Part shown: piece by piece, positions 1 through 5,646 of the stretch
Numbering within the stretch: the stretch's first letter is position 1
Layout: every line of letters begins with the position of its first letter
NCBI GenBank assembly: GCA_958407555.1
Contig: CATYJC010000081.1
Span: 1 to 8,147 of the forward strand
Direction of reading: 5' to 3'
DNA: 8,147 nt
Source of the DNA: an uncultured Collinsella sp.
GTDB lineage: Bacteria; Actinomycetota; Coriobacteriia; Coriobacteriales; Coriobacteriaceae
Translations under genes and position numbers: made by a program
The notes under the pieces: generated by a model
What the model was told of the DNA's origin: nothing
Database searches by the model: none
Seen by the model: only the letters and a program-made list of their open reading frames with translations

Positions 1-127
1 CGGTCGGCAGGCCGTGGTAGAGGTTTTCGCTTTCGGGCGAAATCTGACGGCTCGCCTCGTAATCCAGGACCAGGCGGCTCAGGTGGTCGTCGAAGCGGTA
101 GTAGATTTTCTTGGCGTCGTAGGCCAT
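1..127 (-). CDS. N-terminal fragment of an unrecognised protein, running off the left edge
   Basis: This is a partial reading frame. Its ATG is at 127-125 and 42 codons are visible before the window ends. The peptide begins MAYDAKKIYYRFDD and is rich in charged and aromatic residues, with no signal peptide or membrane segment. A strong ribosome binding site (GGAGAGGAG) lies just upstream of the ATG, which makes the start convincing. It follows the ACT-domain gene on the same strand after a 78-base gap, so the two are probably co-transcribed. ACT proteins of this type are often followed by a UPF0210 (PFL-family) gene, but the visible residues do not match what I remember of that family's start. 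I do not recognise the protein and assign no function. Confidence 0.65.
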   Translation of the reverse strand, partial: MAYDAKKIYYRFDDHLSRLVLDYEASRQISPESENLYHGLPT

Positions 128-205
128 GCGCGCTCCTCTCCGGGCCGCGTCGGGGCGGCGCACTTGGGCGTGCGCGCTTCGGGCTATCCCCGGGCGGCCT
201 GTTCG

Positions 206-493
206 CTACAGGCGGTACATAAAGTTAAAGACGTCCTCGCGCTGGATGGACACGTTGACGCCCGAAAGCTCGCCGGCCTCGGCCAGCGCCTTCTGCAGCT
301 CGGCGAAGTCGAGCTTGGACTCGGCGGTATCGGCCAGCATGGTCATGGTGAAGATGTCCTCGATAATGGACTGCGTGATGTCGCGGATGTCGACGTTGGC
401 CTCGCCCAGGACACGGGTGACGCCGGCGACGATGCCGGGGCGGTTCTTGCCAAGGACGGTGATGACGATACGGGAGGACGAGATCTCGGCCAT
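206..493 (-). CDS. ACT domain-containing protein (UPF0237-like)
   Basis: This 95-residue protein is essentially a single ACT domain. The pattern VITVLGKNRPGIVAGVTRVL, followed by a beta strand (NVDIRDITQSI) and a second strand-helix unit with FTMTMLAD, is typical of small stand-alone ACT proteins of the UPF0237 group, which are normally about 90 residues, so this one looks complete. ACT domains usually bind amino acids or other small ligands as dimers and act as regulatory modules. The ligand cannot be read from the sequence. The protein has no membrane segment and should be cytoplasmic. The ATG at 493-491 is preceded only by a modest AAAGGG-like site. The gene lies outside the repeat-bounded island and looks like ordinary chromosomal background. 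Confidence 0.85.
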   Translation of the reverse strand: MAEISSSRIVITVLGKNRPGIVAGVTRVLGEANVDIRDITQSIIEDIFTMTMLADTAESKLDFAELQKALAEAGELSGVNVSIQREDVFNFMYRL

Positions 494-670
494 GGGAAAC
501 CCTTTCGCGTGATTGCGGCGCGCGCGGGGCGCTCCGCTACGGTACAGTGTTCATCATTGTACCTGTCTGGCGCAAAAAAGGCGCGCTCGCTGCGGCGTTA
601 CATGCCTGCAACATGAGCGTAAGGGGGAAGGCCGTACGGGGAAGAGCCGTCTGGCGCGTGTCCGGCTCGT

Positions 671-738
671 GTTGGGTTGATTTCCGATCTCAGCCGAACA
701 CATTGAGCGGACAGGCCGTTCCCGCAGTCAGCCGAACG
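671..738 (+). repeat. Left copy of the 68-bp direct repeat flanking the island
   Basis: This copy matches 7883-7950 in the same orientation, with differences only at 674 (G/T), 712 (C/A) and 732 (C/T). The longest identical run is 37 bases (675-711). The two copies bracket the integrase remnant, the regulator pair and the ABC/peptide genes. They could be attachment-site derivatives of an integrated element, or two members of a dispersed intergenic repeat family whose recombination captured the island. Confidence 0.85.
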
Positions 739-772
739 CCTCCGACGGCTGATTCCGAACTGGAAGCGGAGG
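739..772. other. Hairpin following the left repeat copy
   Basis: A 6-bp inverted repeat, CCTCCG (739-744) and CGGAGG (767-772), encloses a 22-base loop. It lies directly after the repeat and is followed by GGCAT-like sequence. The right repeat copy has a hairpin in the same place with a different, longer stem. The loop also contains CGGCTG, which could pair instead with CAGCCG inside the repeat end (729-734). Confidence 0.4.
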
Positions 773-803
773 GCATCCCCGCCCTTCGGTAGGGGATACC
801 GCT

Positions 804-821
804 CCGCGGCGCATGCCGCGG
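804..821. other. 18-bp GC-rich palindrome
   Basis: CCGCGGC-GCAT-GCCGCGG is a perfect palindrome about 70 bases beyond the end of the integrase remnant. It could be a hairpin at the 3' end of the minus-strand transcripts or a protein-binding site. No T tract follows on either strand, so it is not called a terminator. Confidence 0.4.
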
Positions 822-889
822 GCGGCGCCCCTATCGGACCACCGTGACCTCAGTTGGGATGGGCCCAGCACTGCCGCGTACTCGGTGAG

Positions 890-1615
890 CTAGAGCCAAC
901 TGTTCGTCTTCACGTCGCGTATGGCGATATTTCGGTCGTCCGGCTCGGTGATGCCGTAGCCGAACGCCTGGAGCGTCTCGATGGACTCCTGGATCCTCTG
1001 TTGGAACATGGGACCCGGATCGACCCTCGGCCCGAGGTGCCCGCGCCAAAGGCACGGCGTGGCGCGCAGCATGTTATGGATTTTGGAGATGGGCTCGATG
1101 TCGGCGTAGACGTTGAGCGTCGCCATGGCGTCCTTGTGGCCGAGGATCGATTGGAGCGCCTTGATATCGCCGCCTTGGCGGATCCACTGCGTTGCGAACG
1201 TGTGGCGAAGGCCGTGGAACGTGATCAGCTCGTCGTTGGTGCCCATGAGGCCGTTGGTCTCCGAGAACGTCTTGAACGCCCTGCGGATATAGCTTGTCGT
1301 CGCGAAGGTCGCGCCCGGCTCCGACAGGATGTAGCAGTCCCCGATCTCGACCGCCCCGGTAAGGCCGCGCAAGCGCAGCTTTCCGCAGTCGATCTCGTGG
1401 GTCTCCTTCAGGAAGGGGAGTAGGCCGACCGGGTCGATGGGGATACCCCTGGCGTCATGGGTCTTGGTGTCCTTGATGAACGAACCCATTCCCTTCGCGT
1501 ACGCCACCGAGTGTCTGATCGAGATCAGGCCCGTCTCGAAATCCACATCGCACCACCGAAGGCCGCAGACCTCGCCGATTCGCATCCCCGTGTGCAGGGC
1601 GAGTACGACCGCCCT
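890..1615 (-). pseudogene. Truncated tyrosine recombinase (phage-type integrase), catalytic domain only
   Basis: The reading frame encodes the C-terminal catalytic half of a tyrosine recombinase. Numbered from the only ATG (1585-1583), the catalytic set is complete: Arg2 in TGMRIGEVCGLRW, Lys41 in DTKTHDARG, His124 and Arg127 in HGLRHTFAT, His150 in LGHKD, and the nucleophile Tyr160 in NVYADIEP. Integrases of this family carry about 150-200 further residues before this point (SAM-like core-binding and often arm-binding domains), and these are missing. The frame continues upstream of the ATG for ten family-like codons (RAVVLALHTG) and then meets the TAG stop of the regulator gene at 1618-1616. 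The gene has therefore lost its 5' part at a deletion or recombination junction close to 1615. A 231-residue product from the internal ATG is possible but would lack most DNA-binding surfaces. Its C-terminal tail after about residue 175 is longer than I would expect. Confidence 0.85.
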
Positions 1616-1867
1616 CTAATCCTCGGCGGACCAATCGAGTCCGAACTCCTTTCGGGCATCCTCTTCGCTCATGACTTCGAGAAGGTCTCCGGGTTGGCAA
1701 CGAAGGGCGAGGCATAGCTGCTCGAGTGTGTTGAAGCGAATGCCGCGAATGTGCCCTTTTTTAATACGGGACAGGTTCACGGGCGTGGTTCCAATCCTTT
1801 CGGCAAGTTCGTTCGAGGAAATCTTTCGCTCGGCCATGATCTTGTCGAGGCGAACAATTACGGGCAT
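1616..1867 (-). CDS. YozG-type Xre/Cro-CI family transcriptional regulator
   Basis: This 83-residue protein consists almost entirely of one Xre-family helix-turn-helix domain (about residues 5-67). The pattern VRLDKIMAERKISSNELAER, then GTTPVNLSRIKKG, then FNTLEQLCLALRCQPGDLLE is that of the short YozG-like regulators. Such regulators are commonly encoded next to DUF2975 membrane proteins, as here, where the DUF2975-like gene ends 9 bases upstream on the same strand. The start at 1867-1865 has a good AAGGAAA ribosome binding site. The protein probably binds the promoter region of its own operon, where a suitable inverted repeat lies at 2427-2445. Its TAG stop is also the exact point where the integrase remnant begins. 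Confidence 0.85.
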   Translation of the reverse strand: MPVIVRLDKIMAERKISSNELAERIGTTPVNLSRIKKGHIRGIRFNTLEQLCLALRCQPGDLLEVMSEEDARKEFGLDWSAED

Positions 1868-1876
1868 GGCGTTTCC

Positions 1877-2389
1877 TTACGCAATCTCGTCGGAGTCGAG
1901 GTACAGCTCTCGGGCGTACAAGAAGAGCTGGGAAAGCATGAACAGGACGATGCCGAGAACCAGAGAGGTCCAATCGAATGATGAAGCGATCTCTTGGGCG
2001 CCGACGGCCCCCTCGCCGCCAAACATCGAAACGGAGGTTTTGAGTGAGCCGGCGTAGAGGCTGGTGGCAGCTTGAACAACGAAGAGAATGCCGAGCACCT
2101 TCAAGCATGTCGCAGACCCTTTCTTGAAGGGGTCTCCGCTCTTGATCGTCCACACGAGAACGGCGCTGAGGATGGTCGTAGCGATACCGATGACGGCAGG
2201 GACCAATGTCGAGATCGCAAGGGCTGGATACGCGGGGGAGTCTGCAATTACAGGGTTGTCGAGCACTTCGATTGCTGGCTTTAAGGAGAACGCCACTTGT
2301 GCGATGGCGGTGGCGCAAAGGGTCGCAGAGGCTATCGCACATGCGATGCGGAAGGAATGAAGCCGGGGAGTGCGATTGTCGGAACTCAT
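1877..2389 (-). CDS. DUF2975-like four-helix membrane protein
   Basis: This 170-residue protein has four predicted membrane segments, at about residues 12-35 (FRIACAIASATLCATAIAQ), 57-82 (ISTLVPAVIGIATTILSAVLV), 95-115 (LKVLGILFVVQAATSLYAG) and 140-162 (SLVLGIVLFMLSQLFLYA). It ends in the acidic tail ARELYLDSDEIA. Length, helix count, the F-L-YA-REL-LD-DE ending and the adjacent YozG-type regulator together point to the DUF2975 family, whose biochemical role is not known to me. The start at 2389-2387 is supported by a strong GGAGG site 5 bases upstream. It is the first gene of a two-gene operon, and the regulator follows 9 bases later. A link to the divergent ABC operon through shared control is possible but inferred. 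Confidence 0.7.
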   Translation of the reverse strand: MSSDNRTPRLHSFRIACAIASATLCATAIAQVAFSLKPAIEVLDNPVIADSPAYPALAISTLVPAVIGIATTILSAVLVWTIKSGDPFKKGSATCLKVLGILFVVQAATSLYAGSLKTSVSMFGGEGAVGAQEIASSFDWTSLVLGIVLFMLSQLFLYARELYLDSDEIA

Positions 2390-2426
2390 AATAACCTCCG
2401 AAGAATTTAAAAAACTCAGGTTACTT

Positions 2427-2461
2427 TTTAACAGTTTATGTTAAATTGACTTTGCCGGCAA
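2427..2461 (-). promoter_or_regulatory. Likely promoter and operator of the membrane protein-Xre operon
   Basis: On the minus strand, TTGCCG (2461-2456) and TAAACT (2438-2433) are separated by 17 bases, each matching the sigma-70 consensus at 4 of 6 positions. A perfect 7-bp inverted repeat, TTTAACA-GTTTA-TGTTAAA (2427-2445), covers the -10 region. This is where an autorepressing Xre protein would be expected to bind. Binding is inferred. Confidence 0.5.
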
Positions 2462-2468
2462 GTAATAA

Positions 2469-2491
2469 GGGCCGAGCATTTTGTTCGGCCC
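2469..2491. other. Hairpin in the divergent intergenic region
   Basis: GGGCCGA (2469-2475) and TCGGCCC (2485-2491) form a 7-bp stem around a 9-base loop. On the plus strand it would sit in the leader of the large permease gene, about 33 bases before its start, with no T tract. On the minus strand it is followed by a weakly T-rich TTATTACTT. It may be a leader structure or a barrier between the divergent units. I could not find a convincing plus-strand promoter here. Confidence 0.35.
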
Positions 2492-2524
2492 CTCTGTTCC
2501 GACTGGATGAGGTTAAGGTTGGCG

Positions 2525-4747
2525 ATGAATATGCTCAAAATCTCGAAGGCGATCTTTAGGTCGCTTCTCTCCTCCAGGTCGCTCTGTGTTGTCGTTGTTG
2601 CGTTGATGGTTCTTTGTGCTCTGCCCGTCTTCAGGAGCGCGGCTGGCATCGACGGACGGGTCGAATACCTCGAGTCGGGAATAACCCGTGTTGAGCAGGA
2701 ATTGTCAGCATCCTATGCGGATGCGCTTGTGAATGCGGGGGAGGACGGTGTCTATACCTCTTCATCAAGCATGCCCGCGCTTCTGTACCCTCTTGCCGCG
2801 GGACGTCTTATCTTGGCACCGCTCTCTCCCCTACTTCCGTTTCTGCAGATATCGGATGGAGAGTACACCTATTATGACGGATCGAAGGAGTACTTGCTAT
2901 GGGTCGCAACGGCCGTTGCCGTCTCGTTCCTTGCCGCGCGTCTTAACAAACGTGAAAAGCTCATCATCCAGGCACCGATGGGCGAGCTGGGTAGACTTGT
3001 TGCATCGAGCGTATGGGCGAGTGTTTTTGCAATGCTTGCCGTCCTCGCCATCAATCTTCCAGGGATAATCGCCGCGCTTGTGAAGAATGGCCCGGGCTCG
3101 CCGTTCTATCCGATAGGCTACATTCAATATGCGACTCCGGTTATCAAACCGGCTTGGCTGGTGTTCGCGCAGACGGCCATCTTGCAATTCTTGGTGGCAG
3201 CGTTCATCTCGCTTGTCGTTCACCTTGCCGTGAAGATTGCCAATAACCCTACGCTTGGAATCGTGTTCGTATGTGCCCTGATGGGGGTGACGATGGTTCC
3301 CGGGTATTACGGAAGATCCATCGCTTTACGTGAGTTCGCCCTGTTGAATCCCCTTACGTATGCGAACACTGAGTTGACCGTCGGCGCCTATAGCCCGTAC
3401 CCGACAACGCAGATAGTGAATCTGCCTGGACTTTGCTTCGAGCGTGGCGCGATTGCCCTCGTATGCGCAATCGGGATCGAGGTGCTGGCAATTAGCCTGC
3501 TTTGCGTTGCTGGAAAGAGCGGCTGCGCGTGCCCGATATCCCCGATTTGTCTTGAGAGAGGTTCCTTCACTGCATCGAGAACGGCAACTCGTTCGAGCGC
3601 TTGTGCCTCCGCCGTTGCATACGTAAGAACGATGGGGAAACTGCTCCTGCGTTCTCCTACCCTCGCCGTATGCGCGATTGCAATGTCGACGACGATGCTG
3701 GCCCCGGCTCTGGTCGAGATGTTTCCTGACGCTGATAACGTTTCCGCTGTTCGGTATAGGGATGGGGAGCTCCGTTCAATAGATCGGTATCTAGAGCAGA
3801 ACGCTGCGAATATGGACGTCGAGGGCAAAGCGGCCCTGGAAGACATGCGGGATGCTCTTTCGGGTTTCGTGTACGCGCCTATGCCTGCGGAGGGGTTTCG
3901 AAGCCTTGCGACGTACGAGCGCGCTCGAGGTGAGCTGGGCGCGGCAGATGCGACTCTCCTGCAATCGATCGGAATCGAGCCGGAGACTCCTTCTCGTGCG
4001 GAGGCGCGCGCCCTTCTGCTTGAGTCGATCGCGAGCTTGCCGGACCCCAAGGTTTACGAGTTAAGTACGAAGATGCCCCCATTAATCCTCCTTTCGTATC
4101 TCCAGGCAGCGCTTCCCTCCTTATTTTTGCTGTTGCCCGTGGTTGTCACATCGCTCGCGTGCACCCACCTGCAGTGTCGTTCCCTTCTGGTTCTCCAGAT
4201 CCCCGCAACAGCGCATGTGCGTTTTCTGACGGCTGTTGCGCTGGCTCTCCTGCTTGGCTTGGTGCTGCTTTTGGTGTCGATGGTTCCCGCTGTCGTTGTG
4301 TCCGTGATTAAGAACGGTGCGGGTGGATCGGAGTATCCCGTCGCTCTCATTCGGGCGGGAGCTTCGACAACGTCCATGGTGGGGGAGGCGGTGTTGTGCA
4401 GTATTCCGTTGCTGGTCATGGCATACGGCGTGATTTCCGTCGTCGCTGCGTTGACAGCAACGATTAGCCGCAACCCCGTTGTCACCGGAATGGTTTGCGC
4501 GGTTCTCTTGGTGTTGGGTTCGTTGAGCGCTCATGTTGAAAGCGTGGGCATGGGCGTCGCGCTGCTGGCTCCATTCGCCTCGTTTGATCCCGCTTCCCAG
4601 GTGGGGACGATTGGGTTCCTTGGGCGAGGGACGAACGCGATGCCTTTTGGAGAGGTAGTCGGCGCATCGGGCGCTCTGCTGGTGGTCTTGGGCGCCGTAT
4701 CTCCGTTGATGGTGCGCCTGAGTGTTCCAAAGATCGAAAGGGGATGA
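2525..4747 (+). CDS. Large ABC-2-type membrane protein made of two related permease halves
   Basis: This protein has 740 residues from the ATG at 2525, which has AAGG six bases upstream. An in-frame ATG at 2507 lacks a ribosome binding site. The chain is two tandem modules. Each has an N-terminal membrane helix (LCVVVVALMVLCALPVF near residue 20; LAVCAIAMSTTMLAPALV near 380), a long polar extracytoplasmic loop, then a cluster of about five helices. Both clusters contain the same signature after the third helix: LVKNGPGSPFYPI (Asn188) and VIKNGAGGSEYPV (Asn597). Each later has a Pro-centred segment (LLNPLTYANTELTVG; FASFDPASQVGTIG). The halves are thus an internal duplication of one ABC-2-like permease and could form a complete membrane channel in one chain. 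The ATPase gene follows within 6 bases, so they probably work together. The substrate is unknown; the secreted peptide encoded downstream is the natural candidate. A bacteriocin-associated DUF1430 protein has similar length but, as far as I recall, not this duplication. Confidence 0.8.
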   Translation: MNMLKISKAIFRSLLSSRSLCVVVVALMVLCALPVFRSAAGIDGRVEYLESGITRVEQELSASYADALVNAGEDGVYTSSSSMPALLYPLAAGRLILAPLSPLLPFLQISDGEYTYYDGSKEYLLWVATAVAVSFLAARLNKREKLIIQAPMGELGRLVASSVWASVFAMLAVLAINLPGIIAALVKNGPGSPFYPIGYIQYATPVIKPAWLVFAQTAILQFLVAAFISLVVHLAVKIANNPTLGIVFVCALMGVTMVPGYYGRSIALREFALLNPLTYANTELTVGAYSPYPTTQIVNLPGLCFERGAIALVCAIGIEVLAISLLCVAGKSGCACPISPICLERGSFTASRTATRSSACASAVAYVRTMGKLLLRSPTLAVCAIAMSTTMLAPALVEMFPDADNVSAVRYRDGELRSIDRYLEQNAANMDVEGKAALEDMRDALSGFVYAPMPAEGFRSLATYERARGELGAADATLLQSIGIEPETPSRAEARALLLESIASLPDPKVYELSTKMPPLILLSYLQAALPSLFLLLPVVVTSLACTHLQCRSLLVLQIPATAHVRFLTAVALALLLGLVLLLVSMVPAVVVSVIKNGAGGSEYPVALIRAGASTTSMVGEAVLCSIPLLVMAYGVISVVAALTATISRNPVVTGMVCAVLLVLGSLSAHVESVGMGVALLAPFASFDPASQVGTIGFLGRGTNAMPFGEVVGASGALLVVLGAVSPLMVRLSVPKIERG

Positions 4748-4752
4748 TCTCG

Positions 4753-5493
4753 ATGATTGACCTTCAAACGCTGACGATCTCTTATGGAAAGAAGGTGCTC
4801 GTAGATTCGGTGAACGCTGAGTTTACCCCGGGTACGGTCTACGGTCTCGTCGCTCCGAACGGGCATGGAAAGACGACGTTGCTGCGTGCGATGGCAGGTT
4901 TGCCGGGTCCTCGCGTGGACGGGAGCATCGTTCTGGATGAGGTGCAGGGTACGGGTGCGAGAGAGGTCCGTTCTATGATCTTCTATGCACCTGGTGAGGG
5001 GACGCTGCTGTATCCCGGATTGCGTGCGGAAGATCACCTCAAGATGGTTTGCGATATGTGGCCGCATGCTCGCGATATCGAAGAGATAGTGGAACAAACG
5101 CAGATAGGCGAGTTCGCGAAGATGAGGATCCGCACTCTGAGCCAGGGCATGAAGCAGCAGCTTACCCTGGCGATTGCGTATGCGACGGGCGCGCGGTACC
5201 TTCTATTAGATGAGCCCATGAACGCGCTCGACCCCAGCAGGGTGGACTTGCATTCCGAGATTCTCAGGAAGCTGGCCGATTCTGGTACGTGCATCATCAT
5301 GTCATCCCACATCTTGGATTCGGTCGATAGGCTGTGCGATGAGATTCTGTTTTTGAAGGATGGGAGGCTCATTAGAAGCATTCCGCAAGATGATGCTGCG
5401 CCGAAGTCTCCTGGATCCCATTTCGCAAAGCCTGCCGGACGCGCCGAGGGTGCGCTAAGCACGTATCGGCGACTCTACGAAAAGGGCGGGTAG
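4753..5493 (+). CDS. ABC transporter ATP-binding protein (ABC-2/DrrA type)
   Basis: This is a 246-residue nucleotide-binding protein from the ATG at 4753, chosen because AAAGGGG lies 9 bases upstream. An ATG at 4744 overlaps the previous stop but has no spaced site. Motifs are Walker A APNGHGKTT (34-42), signature LSQGMKQQ (129-136), Walker B YLLLDEP with Asp153 and catalytic Glu154, a D-loop ALDP, and switch His186 in SSH. Two deviations stand out. The first Gly of Walker A is Ala, and the residue before the GKT glycine is His. The region where the Q-loop glutamine is expected reads FYAPGEGTLLYPGL, with no Gln. The LSxGMKQ signature and helical region resemble bacitracin/lantibiotic-type exporters. 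The C-terminal tail STYRRLYEKGG resembles the tail of the second ATPase in the cluster. It most likely energises the preceding duplicated permease. Confidence 0.92.
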   Translation: MIDLQTLTISYGKKVLVDSVNAEFTPGTVYGLVAPNGHGKTTLLRAMAGLPGPRVDGSIVLDEVQGTGAREVRSMIFYAPGEGTLLYPGLRAEDHLKMVCDMWPHARDIEEIVEQTQIGEFAKMRIRTLSQGMKQQLTLAIAYATGARYLLLDEPMNALDPSRVDLHSEILRKLADSGTCIIMSSHILDSVDRLCDEILFLKDGRLIRSIPQDDAAPKSPGSHFAKPAGRAEGALSTYRRLYEKGG

Positions 5494-5495
5494 AA

Positions 5496-5627
5496 ATGCA
5501 AGTTAAAAATCTATGTGGTCAATATAATACCGTTGAACCCGCATATCGATACCGCTCAGCCATTCGCCTCGCCCCCGTCGCACGCATCTTCATTCGGCCT
5601 GTCATTATTAATCTAACGATGCTTTGA
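5496..5627 (+). CDS. Possible 43-residue peptide in the spacer between ABC genes
   Basis: An ATG three bases after the ATPase stop opens a 43-codon frame ending at TGA 5625-5627. A GGGCGGG run lies about 6 bases upstream and could act as a ribosome binding site. The peptide begins MQVKNLCGQYN, contains an Arg/Tyr-rich centre (AYRYRSAIRLAP) and ends in a hydrophobic stretch with no clear signal-peptide order. I do not recognise it. The stretch is AT-richer than its neighbours, so it may equally be non-coding leader of the next gene. Confidence 0.2.
   Translation: MQVKNLCGQYNTVEPAYRYRSAIRLAPVARIFIRPVIINLTML
5523..5528 (+). promoter_or_regulatory. Perfect TATAAT box upstream of the permease-ATPase fusion gene
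   Basis: A consensus -10 hexamer lies in the 153-base spacer, about 119 bases before the fusion gene. No convincing -35 sits 16-18 bases upstream (the sequence there is AAGTTA-like), and there is no extended TGn element. It may be an activator-dependent internal promoter, or chance in an AT-rich spot. Confidence 0.3.
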
Positions 5628-5646
5628 GAAATGTAGGTGCTTCTAA

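Larger units (their letters stand above)
494..889. other. Gene-free stretch with the left copy of the flanking repeat and several hairpins
   Basis: I see no credible gene in this stretch of about 400 bases. Its left part must hold the promoter of the minus-strand ACT gene. A TACAAT-like -10 on the minus strand (555-560) is possible, but no good -35 accompanies it. From 671 it contains the left copy of the 68-bp repeat, then a run of inverted repeats: an imperfect hairpin (772-780 with 792-800) and an 18-bp palindrome at 804-821. The end of the integrase remnant follows at 890. Confidence 0.6.

Noticed and set aside
14..616. 200-codon plus-strand open frame
   Set aside because: It lies across the ACT gene and the start of the left partial gene, both clearly on the minus strand.
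671..738. CRISPR repeat or tRNA-derived attachment site
   Set aside because: There are only two copies 7.2 kb apart with no spacer array, and no cloverleaf or T-loop sequence is present.
854..1423. 189-codon plus-strand open frame
   Set aside because: It is antisense to the integrase remnant, whose catalytic motifs are unmistakable.
1761..2342. 193-codon minus-strand open frame
   Set aside because: It overlaps the regulator and the DUF2975-like gene in another frame and has an Arg/His-rich shadow composition.
2469..2491. Intrinsic terminator in the divergent intergenic region
   Set aside because: The stem is only 7 bp with a 9-base loop and has no T tract on the plus strand; no gene reads into it from the right on the minus strand.
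3388..4050. 220-codon minus-strand open frame inside the large permease gene
   Set aside because: It is antisense to a well-supported membrane protein, is rich in Arg/Ser/Ala as shadow frames of GC-rich genes are, and shows no recognisable domain.
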